A stretch of 24,977 nt of DNA from the NCBI GenBank assembly GCA_900544645.1, contig UQWG01000027.1, forward strand, positions 1-24,977, in the 5' to 3' direction. Under the pieces are notes generated by a model. That model did not search any database. It worked only from the letters and a program-made list of their open reading frames with translations, and was not told the origin of the DNA. Each line of letters begins with the position of its first letter. Position 1 is the stretch's first letter. Shown one piece after another: positions 16,873-24,953 of the stretch. A program made the position numbers and the translations under genes. Source of the DNA: an uncultured Collinsella sp. (GTDB taxonomy: Bacteria > Actinomycetota > Coriobacteriia > Coriobacteriales > Coriobacteriaceae).

Positions 16873-19763
16873 CGCCGCCGCTCGTGGCGTGCGCGCCACA
16901 GTTGCAGATAGTGCCCGATCTGCGCCGATTCGATGCGCTGGTAGGAGCTCGTGGGCAGCGACGTTAAGAACTTCTTTCCGTAGCCCTTCGTCACCAGGCG
17001 CGGGTCGGCCAGAATCAGCACGCCGCAATCGGTCGACGAGCGGATAAGGCGGCCGGCCGCCTGCTTAACCTCGAGCACCGCCTCGGGCAGCGAATAGCGC
17101 GCCCAAGCGCGGTCTTCGCGCAGGTTGCGCTCGCACGAGAGCGGGTCCGTGGGGCTCGAGAACGGCAGCTTGGGAATGATGACGCAACGCAGCGTCTCGC
17201 CGCTGGCGTCAAACCCCTCCCAGAAGGCCTTAAGCGCAAAAAGCGACGAGGTCGGCTCGTTGATAAACCGGTCGCGCAGGCGACGAGGAGATGAGTTGCG
17301 CTGCTGGCAGTCGAGCTCCAGACCCGCACGGGCCATCTTGGGCTCAACGCGGGCGTACAGGTCTTCCATGTCGCGCCGATTGGTGAACAGTGTGAGCACC
17401 GATCCGCCCATGGCAAGATGGGCGTCGACCAGCACGCGCTCGAGCGCCGTAAGATAGCTCTCGCGATCGCGCGGATCGGGGATATCGCCCGCAACGACTA
17501 CAGCCATGTTCGAATCGAAGTCGTAGCTCGAGTCCAAGTGCAGCGATGAGGATGTTGAAGCACCGATGCGATCGAGGCCGACCGCATGGTTAAAGTGTTC
17601 AAAGCTTTTGGACACCGTCATAGTCGCCGAGGCAAAGATAGCCGTGTGAACCTCGGGCAGCCACTCGGTTGCCAAGGCCTCGCCAATGTCGATGCGCTCT
17701 GCGGTCATCGACTCTCCGCCGGCACGCAGCCTGCGATTGACCTGCAGCGAATACACGTAGTGTTCATCGGTGCCATCAATGATGAGTTTGAGGTTCTCGA
17801 CCAGCTCGTGCAGGCGACGCGAGATATCACCCAGGTCAACAACAACCTCGGGCTTGTCGGCGGCGACGGCTTGCACCAGCGCGTCGACGCTCTTGTCAGC
17901 CTGTTCCAATGCATCGATGGCAGCGTAGGCCGACTGTAAGAAATCATGCCAGTCGTCAGATTCGCGCAGCTCGGGGCCAATCCATAGATTGGCATTGTCA
18001 TAACCCCCACGCGCACGGCGGCCGAGCTCGCGAACGCCATCGAACACGTCGGCGATTGCCATGCTCGCGCGCGCAACCGTCGACGTCGCCTTGGCAGTAA
18101 GGCCCAGATAGAGCGTAGAGCCCTCGGAGGTTGCCAAATCACGGGAAACCTGGCTTAGCGCGCCGGCGCTCGAGCCACCCAGGCGCTCAAACAGAACGCG
18201 TGATTCGTCCGCCGACACCACGCGCGCCCACTGGCGGCGCGCCTCGCGCTCGATGGAATGGGCCTCGTCGATTACCCAATGACGAATCGGAGGTAAAATC
18301 CTGCCCTCGGCCGCGACATTGCGGAACAGCAGGGAATGGTTGGTGACCACCACATCGGCATGCGCCGCACGACGGCGAGCGCCGTGGACCAAACATTTAT
18401 CAGGGAAAAACGGGCAGAGGCGACGAGCACACTCGCGCGAGGCCGTCGTAAAGTCGGGACGGTTGACGCTGCGCCACCGAATGCCGAGCGAGTCGAGGTC
18501 GCCATCGGCTGATTGGCAGACGTACGCCATAATGACCGCGACCGCCGTGAGCGTGTCCGCCGGATCGCGCTTGGTGGTAATCTCGACCTGGCCTCGGCTC
18601 ATGCGCTCAAGCTTGCGCAGGCACGGATAGTGGTCATAGCCCTTGAGAGCGCAAAATGACAGACCACCGTCCAGTTGCTCGGCAAGTTTTGGCAGCTCAT
18701 GGTACATGAGCTGGTCGGCAAGATTGTTCGATTTGGTCGCAATACCAACCGTGATGTTGTTACGGCGTGCTGCCTCGGCAAAAGGCACCAGATAGGCCAT
18801 CGATTTGCCGACGCCCGTGCCCGCCTCAATTACGCGATGTGTGCCCGTGACCAGCGCATCGCGGACCTCGAGCGCCATCGCGATCTGCTCATCACGCGGC
18901 TCGTAAGTGGGATACATGCGATTGACCAGGCCACCCGGCGCATAGTCTGCCTCAATCTCCTCACGACTCGGCATCTTGAGGACCGGCAGTTCGTCGGCGT
19001 CCACCCGATCGTCGGCGCGATCGGCCTTGAGAACGTCAGCACGAGCGGCGCTGAGAGAGAAGATAGAACCAGGGTTCTGCCCCGCCAAGAATGAGAAGAT
19101 AGGACGATAGGACCAAGGCACATCCGGATGCATGTCGGCTAGGCGCGCCATGAGGCCCTGGGGCAAGTCGGTGAGCGCCACGAGCAACACACGCCATACG
19201 CCACACAGGGCGTCGACGTCGGCATTGGCACGGTGTGATACCGAGTCACAGCCAAACAGATCGGCCATAAAAGACAGCTTGTGCGAGGCCAGGCGCGGAA
19301 GCGCGATGCGCGACAGCGCCAGCGAATCGATCCAGATATCGCTCACGTTGACGCCGCCTTTGACCGACTCGATAAACGAGCGATCGAACGTGGCGTTATG
19401 TGCGATCACCGGGCAACCACCGACAAAATCGGCGAGAGCGGCGACGGCCTCAGCGGCCGACGGGGCATCTGCCACATCGGCATTTGTAATGCTCGTGAGC
19501 TCGGTAATCTCGGCGGGAATTAGCTGCTTGGGATGCACGAAGGTATCGAAGCGGTCGACGATCTCGCGGCCCGAAAGACGGGCCGCCGAGATCTCGATCA
19601 GCTCGTTGTCCTGCACCGAAAGACCTGTGGTCTCGGTATCGAGGACAATCACATCTTCCTCGATAAGGCCGAAGGACTGCGTTTTGGCGCGTTCGGCAAG
19701 CGTGGCATAGGAGTCGATGACAAACTGCGGCGTTCCTGACGAAACCGCGTCCTCGATTAGCAT
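16869..19763 (-). CDS. dinG: DnaQ-like exonuclease fused to DinG-type helicase
   Basis: 964 aa, DNA repair. Residues about 36-195 are a DEDDh 3'-5' exonuclease: Asp42 and Glu44 (DTETTG), Asp127 (HNATFD), His177 and Asp182 (HRANADVD), all present. From about 285 follows an XPD/DinG superfamily-2 helicase: Walker A GTGVGKS (315-321), DEAH (499-502), SATM and a C-terminal motif VI region (AAGRLIRS). Cys381, Cys445, Cys450 and Cys457 have spacing like the DinG iron-sulfur cluster, which many Firmicute exonuclease-fused versions lack. The start ATG at 19763 overlaps the ddl stop by 7 bp, so it is read from the ddl transcript. The exact in vivo substrate cannot be told; R-loop or damaged-fork processing is the family expectation. 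Confidence 0.9.
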   Translation of the reverse strand: MLIEDAVSSGTPQFVIDSYATLAERAKTQSFGLIEEDVIVLDTETTGLSVQDNELIEISAARLSGREIVDRFDTFVHPKQLIPAEITELTSITNADVADAPSAAEAVAALADFVGGCPVIAHNATFDRSFIESVKGGVNVSDIWIDSLALSRIALPRLASHKLSFMADLFGCDSVSHRANADVDALCGVWRVLLVALTDLPQGLMARLADMHPDVPWSYRPIFSFLAGQNPGSIFSLSAARADVLKADRADDRVDADELPVLKMPSREEIEADYAPGGLVNRMYPTYEPRDEQIAMALEVRDALVTGTHRVIEAGTGVGKSMAYLVPFAEAARRNNITVGIATKSNNLADQLMYHELPKLAEQLDGGLSFCALKGYDHYPCLRKLERMSRGQVEITTKRDPADTLTAVAVIMAYVCQSADGDLDSLGIRWRSVNRPDFTTASRECARRLCPFFPDKCLVHGARRRAAHADVVVTNHSLLFRNVAAEGRILPPIRHWVIDEAHSIEREARRQWARVVSADESRVLFERLGGSSAGALSQVSRDLATSEGSTLYLGLTAKATSTVARASMAIADVFDGVRELGRRARGGYDNANLWIGPELRESDDWHDFLQSAYAAIDALEQADKSVDALVQAVAADKPEVVVDLGDISRRLHELVENLKLIIDGTDEHYVYSLQVNRRLRAGGESMTAERIDIGEALATEWLPEVHTAIFASATMTVSKSFEHFNHAVGLDRIGASTSSSLHLDSSYDFDSNMAVVVAGDIPDPRDRESYLTALERVLVDAHLAMGGSVLTLFTNRRDMEDLYARVEPKMARAGLELDCQQRNSSPRRLRDRFINEPTSSLFALKAFWEGFDASGETLRCVIIPKLPFSSPTDPLSCERNLREDRAWARYSLPEAVLEVKQAAGRLIRSSTDCGVLILADPRLVTKGYGKKFLTSLPTSSYQRIESAQIGHYLQLWRARHERRR

Positions 19764-20722
19764 GCAATGCCCGCTCGACGAAGGCCCATACGGATCAGGC
19801 TGTCACAGACCTGCGGGAACGTCATGTCGTCTGTGTGGCGAATCTCATCCGGATACAGCGACGTATCGGTCATGCCGGGAATGGTGTTGGTCTCGAGGAT
19901 GACGGGGCCGTCCTCGCTCACGATAAAATCGCTGCGCGAGATGCCCAGGCAACCGAGGGCCTTGTGAGCAGCACAGGCAAGCTCCTGAGCGCGAGCGTAA
20001 TTCTCGGGTGAAATCTGCGCCGGAATACGATGGATGTCCGTAGGGTCGACATACTTCACGTCCAGATCGTAGAACTCACAGTCCTCGGGCTTGCGAATCT
20101 CGACAATCGGCAGGGCGCGCACGTCGTCCTCGCCGTACACGCCGACGGTGATCTCGGTACCCTCGATGCACTTCTCGACCAGCACTTTGTCGCCGTACTC
20201 AAACGCCTTGGCAATTGCCGCGGGCAGCTCGGAGGGCTCATGGACCAGGGAAATGCCATAGCTGGAACCGTTGACGGCCGGCTTCACAAAGCAGCGCTCG
20301 CCACAGACCTCGACGATATGATCGATATCGACTTCATCGCCCACCTCGAGCGCAAGGCCGGGGGCAATGGGGATGCCCGCCTTGGCGTATAAGAGCTTAG
20401 AGACCTCCTTGTCGGCACCGCAGGCGCTGGCAAGCACGCCCGAGGCCGTGTAGGGGATACCCAGGGTCTCCATGGCACCCTGCATGGCGCCATCCTCGCC
20501 GCCGGCACCGTGCATGGCGATAAACGCCACGTCAAAGCCGCCGGTCGCCATGGTTACCATAAAATCATCAGCGGCCGTGTCGAGCAGCTCCACCGAGGTG
20601 TAGCCGGCTTCCTTCAGTGCCACCACAACGTTCTTTCCCGAATTGAGCGAGATCTCGCGCTCGGCGGAATGACCGCCCGCCAAGACCGCTACGTGCATGT
20701 TCTCTAGGCTTTTACCCGGCAT
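19757..20722 (-). CDS. ddl: D-alanine--D-alanine ligase
   Basis: 321 aa ATP-grasp enzyme making the D-Ala-D-Ala dipeptide for peptidoglycan; cytosolic. It has the N-terminal AVLAGGHSAEREISL motif with the catalytic Glu, then MHGAGGEDG, the ATP-binding KPAVNGSSYG and EKCIEGTEITVGV, and the metal-binding C-terminal ETNTIPGMT. The start ATG at 20722 has GGAGGAG 7 nt upstream. A TTGGGG-18-TACAAT pair on the minus strand (20792-20763) is a possible promoter in the gap shared with rlmN. Resistance-type D-Ala-D-Lac activity cannot be judged from the motifs alone. Confidence 0.94.
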   Translation of the reverse strand: MPGKSLENMHVAVLAGGHSAEREISLNSGKNVVVALKEAGYTSVELLDTAADDFMVTMATGGFDVAFIAMHGAGGEDGAMQGAMETLGIPYTASGVLASACGADKEVSKLLYAKAGIPIAPGLALEVGDEVDIDHIVEVCGERCFVKPAVNGSSYGISLVHEPSELPAAIAKAFEYGDKVLVEKCIEGTEITVGVYGEDDVRALPIVEIRKPEDCEFYDLDVKYVDPTDIHRIPAQISPENYARAQELACAAHKALGCLGISRSDFIVSEDGPVILETNTIPGMTDTSLYPDEIRHTDDMTFPQVCDSLIRMGLRRAGIAC

Positions 20723-20807
20723 GGGCAGACTCCTCCTCTATAATTTCTGCAGCTGATACCATATTGTAGCGATACCCTCTACGTTTCCCCAAAATCGAAA
20801 GGCTTCC

Positions 20808-21860
20808 ATGAATCCCAGGACTAAATCTCAGGACATTCGCGACTTGAGCCAAAACGATATTCGCGAGCTCGTGGCCGAACTTGGCCAGCCAGCCTTCCGC
20901 GCGAAGCAGCTCATCGAATGGGTCTTTGAGAAGAACGTTTGTTCGTTTGACGATATGACCAACCTTCCCAAGGCTTTCCGCGAGCAGCTTAAAGAGGCTT
21001 TTGCCTTTGACACGCCGACTGAACTAACCAAGCAGGTTTCCAAAGATGGCTCTCGCAAGTATCTGCTCGAGTACCACGACGGCGTTTCCGTCGAGACTGT
21101 CGGTATGCCCCGTCGTAACAAGCTTTCCGTCTGCGTTTCCACCCAGGCTGGCTGTGGCATGGGCTGCGCCTTTTGCGCTACCGGTCTCAACGGCCTCAAG
21201 CGCTCTCTGACCGCTCAAGAGATCGTCGACCAGGTACTTCATGTATCCAACGACTTTGGCGAGCGCGTCACGAGCGTTGTCTTCATGGGCCAGGGCGAGC
21301 CGTTTGCCAACTACGACGAGGTTCTCAAGGCGTTGCGAATCCTCAACGACCCCGATGGCATCGGTATCGGTGCTCGTCACCTCACCGTCTCTACCAGCGG
21401 CGTTATTCCCGGTATTCGCAAATTTGCCGACATCCCCGAGCAGTTCACGCTTGCCGTTTCCCTGCATTCCGCCATCCAGTCGACGCGCAATAAGCTCATG
21501 CCCGGTGTTAAGAAGTACACGCTGCTTCGCCTTCACGAAGCGCTTCAGCTCTACACCGAGAAGACCGGCCGCCGCCCGACCTATGAGTATGCCATGATCG
21601 AAGGCGTCAACGATACGAATCCCGAAATGCAGGCGCTCTGCGACTTCTGCGAGGGAACGCTGTGCCACGTTAACCTCATTCAGCTTAACGACATCGAGGG
21701 TAGCCCGCTCAAGCCGTCGCCGATTCATAAGGTTGAGGATCTTCAGCGTCGTCTTGAGTCCCGTGGCATCGAGACCACGATTCGTAACTCCCGTGGTAAC
21801 GATATTGACGCCGCTTGCGGACAGCTGAAGCAGCGCTTCAAAGTTCAGAAGAACGCATAG
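20808..21860 (+). CDS. rlmN: 23S rRNA m2A2503 methyltransferase (also tRNA m2A37)
   Basis: 350 aa radical SAM enzyme. The cluster motif CGMGCAFC supplies Cys116, Cys120 and Cys123. The C-terminal SRGNDIDAACGQL supplies Cys337, equivalent to the methyl-carrying cysteine of E. coli RlmN. GEPFANYDEV is the SAM-binding GEP motif. All mechanistic cysteines are present, which favours RlmN; Cfr shares them but its resistance role is not suggested here. The gene is alone on the plus strand, diverging from ddl, with its own terminator. Its codons favour T in the third position more than its neighbours do (GTT, CTT, TTT). Confidence 0.95.
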   Translation: MNPRTKSQDIRDLSQNDIRELVAELGQPAFRAKQLIEWVFEKNVCSFDDMTNLPKAFREQLKEAFAFDTPTELTKQVSKDGSRKYLLEYHDGVSVETVGMPRRNKLSVCVSTQAGCGMGCAFCATGLNGLKRSLTAQEIVDQVLHVSNDFGERVTSVVFMGQGEPFANYDEVLKALRILNDPDGIGIGARHLTVSTSGVIPGIRKFADIPEQFTLAVSLHSAIQSTRNKLMPGVKKYTLLRLHEALQLYTEKTGRRPTYEYAMIEGVNDTNPEMQALCDFCEGTLCHVNLIQLNDIEGSPLKPSPIHKVEDLQRRLESRGIETTIRNSRGNDIDAACGQLKQRFKVQKNA

Positions 21861-21879
21861 GGGAGTCGCATCCCAAAAC

Positions 21880-21895
21880 GTTTCATGTGAAACAT
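21880..21895. promoter_or_regulatory. Degenerate parS-like site
   Basis: CGTTTCATGTGAAACA matches the parS consensus TGTTTCACGTGAAACA at 14 of 16 positions. The differences are the first base and one central base. It lies between the rlmN stop and its terminator, about 2.15 kb from the perfect parS cluster. ParB binding would probably be weaker than at the cluster. Confidence 0.5.
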
Positions 21896-21898
21896 CGA

Positions 21899-21940
21899 AC
21901 GACCCCGGTTACAGAATATGCAACCGGGGTCGTTTCATTT
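21899..21940 (+). terminator. Terminator of rlmN
   Basis: A 13-bp perfect stem (21899-21911 with 21923-21935) with an 11-nt loop, followed on the plus strand by a broken T run (TCATTTATT). It starts 38 bp after the rlmN stop. Confidence 0.8.
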
Positions 21941-21996
21941 ATTGACCTTAATTTTGAATCAGCTGCTACCTGTCCCATTTTTTACGGCCAAAATAA

Positions 21997-22030
21997 GGGG
22001 TCCTTGTCTCATGAATCAGACAAGGACCCC
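21997..22030 (-). terminator. Terminator of the parAB operon
   Basis: A perfect 13-bp stem (21997-22009 with 22018-22030) with an 8-nt loop. On the minus strand it is followed by TTATTTT. It lies about 30 bp past the stop of the 84-aa gene and faces the rlmN terminator. Confidence 0.85.
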
Positions 22031-22060
22031 CTCAAAATATGCTGAGTAATTGTTAGGTAC

Positions 22061-22315
22061 CTAATAGCCTACATTTTCCCATTGGTTGCTGACCCAACCT
22101 TGATTAATCTTGGGATTCTTCGTTACCTGAGCTGTACGCATGGCAACATCTTCCGTCATAACATCCATTTTCTTTTTGGAAGTATCGACGATATCTTGCG
22201 CGCCACGAAGCAAACGACCTCGAAGTTCATCGTCTGTCGCGATCTTATAGCCAGCAAAGGCACCAGCCGCGACAGTCGTCACCAATGCAATCGCTGTTAA
22301 AATCTTATTCCTCAT
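22061..22315 (-). CDS. Small membrane protein coupled to parB (YtxH-like)
   Basis: 84 aa. The N-terminal hydrophobic segment (about 4-22, ILTAIALVTTVAAGAFAGYK) is a membrane anchor. A charged, probably helical region follows (DDELRGRLLRGAQDIVDTSKKKMD), then a polar tail. The arrangement resembles YtxH-type proteins, but no defined function follows from that. The start is ATG at 22315: AAGGAGG (complement of 22321-22327) sits 5 nt upstream inside the last parB codons. The gene overlaps parB by 11 bp and is last in the parA-parB transcript before the terminator. The context suggests a link to segregation, though read-through expression alone would give the same layout. Confidence 0.8.
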   Translation of the reverse strand: MRNKILTAIALVTTVAAGAFAGYKIATDDELRGRLLRGAQDIVDTSKKKMDVMTEDVAMRTAQVTKNPKINQGWVSNQWENVGY

Positions 22316-23210
22316 CTTGGCCTCCTTGATCAAACTGAATCATTTCGCCAAGAATACGAGAGAGCTCTTCCTCGTCTTTAAACTCAATCTCAATCTTATT
22401 CTTTCCACGCGAGCTCTTCACACGCACGTTGGTATTAAATACCTGACGAAGCACACGGGCAGCCTTTTTAAAGGACTGAGGCGTTGCAGGCCTTGGCGTC
22501 TTAGGTGTCTCTCCGGCAGAAAACAACGGAGCAAGATTTTCTGTCGCTCTTACGGAAAGGCCCTCTGTAACAACTTTCTCTGCAAGTCGAATACGCGCGT
22601 CCTCATAGGGAACTGCAAGAATCGCACGTGCATGACCAGCAGTAAGTTTGCCCTCAAAAATCATCTGCTGAACTACTTCGGGGAGATCGAGAAGACGCAG
22701 CGAGTTTGTAATTGCAGAGCGTGACTTGCTTACTGCCTTCGACAATGCCTCCTGGGTCATCCCGCTGGCATCAATGAGTTGGCGATAGCCCTTAGCCTCT
22801 TCGACGGGATTCAGATCAGAACGCTGAAGGTTTTCGATAAGAGCAAGAGCCAGCATCTCTTCATCATTTACCTCTTTAATGATGACTGGCAATTCTTCAA
22901 GGCCAGCAAGCTTTGAAGCTTGGTAACGCCGCTCACCAGCAATGATCTCATAGCCGTTTCCATGCTTGCGAACCAAAAGCGGCTGCAAAACGCCGTGCTC
23001 TTGGATTGACTCGCTTAACTCGCGAAGTTCAGTTTCGTTAAAATGAATTCGTGGCTGATTAGAGTTGGGAACGATATCCTCAATAGGTAGTTTTGTTTCA
23101 GATGCGGCATTTGAAGCCGATGCAGCCGAACCGCCGGTCTCATACTCGGCCTCTGAGACCAAAGCATTGAGTCCACGTCCCAATCCGCCACGTTTCTTTA
23201 CACTAGGCAC
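22305..23210 (-). CDS. parB: Chromosome partitioning protein ParB
   Basis: 301 aa parS-binding CTPase clamp that loads SMC and positions the origin region. It has a basic N-terminus GGLGRGLNAL that contacts ParA, an Ala/Ser-rich linker, the ParB/Srx domain with the CTP-binding box GERRYQA (92-98), an HTH (about 150-190, MTQEALSKAVSKSRSAITN) and a C-terminal dimerisation region. Start GTG at 23210, overlapping parA by 8 bp. Its Shine-Dalgarno sequence GAGGTGATC (complement of 23215-23223) lies in the end of parA and matches the 16S rRNA 3' end over nine bases. Its targets, three perfect parS sites, lie just upstream of parA. Confidence 0.95.
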   Translation of the reverse strand: MPSVKKRGGLGRGLNALVSEAEYETGGSAASASNAASETKLPIEDIVPNSNQPRIHFNETELRELSESIQEHGVLQPLLVRKHGNGYEIIAGERRYQASKLAGLEELPVIIKEVNDEEMLALALIENLQRSDLNPVEEAKGYRQLIDASGMTQEALSKAVSKSRSAITNSLRLLDLPEVVQQMIFEGKLTAGHARAILAVPYEDARIRLAEKVVTEGLSVRATENLAPLFSAGETPKTPRPATPQSFKKAARVLRQVFNTNVRVKSSRGKNKIEIEFKDEEELSRILGEMIQFDQGGQDEE

Positions 23211-24003
23211 GCTTGATCACCTCTTTTGCAAGGTTCATATATGCTTTTGCACCCTTATTTTGAGGTGCATAGGTAATTACCGGTTCTCCAAAAGACGGAG
23301 CTTCGGAGATTTTAACCGTACGGGGGATTAGCGTCTTAAACGCCTTATCACCAAAGTACGATTGAACCTCCTCAACAACCTGATTTGATAGTGAAGTACG
23401 CGAGTCATACATGGTCATAAGCACACCATAGGTGTCTAAGCCCTTGTTCAGCCGTGATTTGACCATCTTCATTGACTCAAGCAGCTTCGTAACGCCCTCG
23501 AGTGCGTAATATTCGCACTGGATCGGAATCAAAACGCTGTCTGCTGCGGTCAAAGCGTTGATAGTAAGCAGGCCGAGCGAAGGAGGACAGTCAATGAAAA
23601 TAAAGTCAAACTCGTCCTGAATCGGCTCAAGCAAATCTTTGAGGCGGGTTTCACGAGCAATTGCGCTTACGAGCTCAATTTCCGCGCCTGCAAGTTGAAT
23701 TGTAGCCGGAATAACGAATACCTTTTTACAATTTGTATCAAGAACAAGCGATTCTGCCGGCACATCATTCAACAATGCATCATAGATGCAGTGATCAAGG
23801 TCTTCTTTTTCAATTCCGAATCCACTGGTGCTGTTTCCCTGCGGATCAAAATCGACAATCAGTGTCTTACGACCCTGCTCACCCAGTGCTGCTGCAAGGT
23901 TTACAGCCGTCGTTGACTTACCGACGCCGCCTTTTTGATTGATGATTGCAATGATACGCGTGTCTTTTGCGCTCTTAGAACGCTTAACGTCGCGAAATCC
24001 CAC
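23203..24003 (-). CDS. parA: Chromosome partitioning ATPase ParA (Soj)
   Basis: 266 aa. Deviant Walker A KGGVGKSTT with Lys24 and Lys29, Walker A' region VDFDPQGN and a Walker B-like FIFIDCPPSLG mark a ParA/MinD-family ATPase, which binds DNA nonspecifically as an ATP dimer and is stimulated by ParB. A 14-residue basic tail precedes the core. The start is GTG at 24003 with GGAGGG just upstream. The promoter must lie in or beside the parS cluster, so ParB spreading could repress the operon. Confidence 0.95.
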   Translation of the reverse strand: MGFRDVKRSKSAKDTRIIAIINQKGGVGKSTTAVNLAAALGEQGRKTLIVDFDPQGNSTSGFGIEKEDLDHCIYDALLNDVPAESLVLDTNCKKVFVIPATIQLAGAEIELVSAIARETRLKDLLEPIQDEFDFIFIDCPPSLGLLTINALTAADSVLIPIQCEYYALEGVTKLLESMKMVKSRLNKGLDTYGVLMTMYDSRTSLSNQVVEEVQSYFGDKAFKTLIPRTVKISEAPSFGEPVITYAPQNKGAKAYMNLAKEVIKRA

Positions 24004-24042
24004 GGTCCCTCCTGGTGTGTATTAAAGCTGTCAAACGGAGGA

Positions 24043-24058
24043 TGTTTCACGTGAAACA
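24043..24058. promoter_or_regulatory. parS site 1
   Basis: A perfect TGTTTCACGTGAAACA, and the flanking A and T extend the palindrome to 18 bp. It lies about 40 bp upstream of the parA start. ParB should bind here and slide outward over parA. Confidence 0.95.
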
Positions 24059-24081
24059 TTCCGAATCGATATCAACCGCCA

Positions 24082-24097
24082 TGTTTCACGTGAAACA
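24082..24097. promoter_or_regulatory. parS site 2
   Basis: A second perfect 16-bp parS, starting exactly 39 bp after the first with a 23-bp unrelated spacer. Confidence 0.95.
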
Positions 24098-24120
24098 CTG
24101 CAAGTTGTTAGTATCCATTA

Positions 24121-24136
24121 TGTTTCACGTGAAACA
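24121..24136. promoter_or_regulatory. parS site 3
   Basis: A third perfect parS, again 39 bp after the previous one with a 23-bp spacer. It ends one base before the rsmG stop codon at 24138-24140. The palindrome extends to 18 bp. Confidence 0.95.
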
Positions 24137-24137
24137 T

Positions 24138-24875
24138 CTAGGCAAGCGGATTCTTCTTTGCCACGCCATTTGCACGAGGCAATGAGACAGATGCTGGATG
24201 ACTCTTCTTAAGAACAATGAACTCCCTGTGACCCAAGCCTTCAGGCAAATCAATTGCGTCATTCAGAAGCAAAGTGAAGCCGCAAATCTTAGCTGCTGAC
24301 ATGCCGGAAGCAAGCTCCTCATCCGAAGGATTGCCCTTGGTTATAACAAATAGCCCTCCATCCTTCAGATACGGAGCCGCATACTCAACAAGAATCGGTA
24401 GAGGGGCCAGTGCGCGGGCGGTTACAACAGAGAACTGCTTCTTATGGCTTCGAGCAAATTCTTCAAGACGATCATGAACCGCATGAGCATGTTTCAATCC
24501 AAGAGCATGGACAAAGGAATTAACCGCATCAACCTTCTTGCCAACAGAGTCAATATAAGTAGCTTTACGATGCGTGGTTATAGTTAATGGAATACCAGGG
24601 AAGCCCGCACCTGTTCCCATATCGAGCAAAGCTCCCTCAGGAGCCTTGTTGATATAGGGGAGCAAAACAAGTGAGTCGAGGATATGAAGTACTGCAGCAT
24701 CTTCTACGTTAAGAATACGGGTGAGATTGGTTGTCTTATTTGTTTCTAGAACCAAATCCAAATGCTGAATACATTTTCTCAGCTCAACATCAGTTACGCT
24801 CAAGGAATACTCTTTGCAATAGGAAGTTAGACGACTCAACATCTCGTCAGCCTGCTGATCAGTAAGTACTAACAA
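24138..24875 (-). CDS. rsmG: 16S rRNA m7G527 methyltransferase
   Basis: 245 aa. The SAM-binding motif LLDMGTGAGFPGIPL (about 83-97) and the region VTARALAPLPILVEYAAPYLK are typical of RsmG/GidB, which methylates N7 of G527 in the 16S 530 loop; loss gives low-level streptomycin resistance in several bacteria. I chose TTG at 24875 because AAAGGAG (complement of 24882-24888) is 6 nt upstream and the length then fits the family; a TTG at 24923 lies in the T tract of the preceding terminator. The rsmG-parA-parB order is the usual near-origin arrangement. Confidence 0.93.
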   Translation of the reverse strand: MLVLTDQQADEMLSRLTSYCKEYSLSVTDVELRKCIQHLDLVLETNKTTNLTRILNVEDAAVLHILDSLVLLPYINKAPEGALLDMGTGAGFPGIPLTITTHRKATYIDSVGKKVDAVNSFVHALGLKHAHAVHDRLEEFARSHKKQFSVVTARALAPLPILVEYAAPYLKDGGLFVITKGNPSDEELASGMSAAKICGFTLLLNDAIDLPEGLGHREFIVLKKSHPASVSLPRANGVAKKNPLA

Positions 24876-24881
24876 CGAAAG

Positions 24882-24888
24882 CTCCTTT
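24882..24888 (-). promoter_or_regulatory. rsmG: Ribosome binding site deciding the rsmG start
   Basis: AAAGGAG on the minus strand, 6 nt before TTG at 24875. No ATG or GTG gives a comparable fit, which supports a rare TTG start. Confidence 0.7.
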
Positions 24889-24921
24889 CTGACAAAAATC
24901 AGTGTATCGAGAACTTTTGAC

Positions 24922-24953
24922 AAAAAAAGGGGACGTGGAAACCACGTCCCCTT
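24922..24953 (-). terminator. Terminator of the gene upstream of rsmG
   Basis: A perfect 12-bp stem (24927-24938 with 24942-24953) with loop TTT, followed on the minus strand by seven T counting the stem end. It must end a minus-strand gene beyond the window, by usual order perhaps jag/khpB. rsmG therefore needs its own promoter within about 50 bp; TTGTCA at 24923-24918 is the only -35-like sequence I see, without a convincing -10. Confidence 0.85.

Noticed and set aside
22053..22064. 12-bp palindrome TTAGGTACCTAA at the end of the 84-aa gene
   Set aside because: It is short, includes the stop codon and lacks a partner copy or a known binding protein.
24059..24120. Search for DnaA boxes or an oriC between rsmG and parA
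   Set aside because: No TTATCCACA-like boxes are visible; the origin is probably outside the window.
24876..24923. rsmG start at the upstream TTG
   Set aside because: That TTG lies in the T tract of a strong terminator and has no Shine-Dalgarno sequence, unlike the TTG at 24875.
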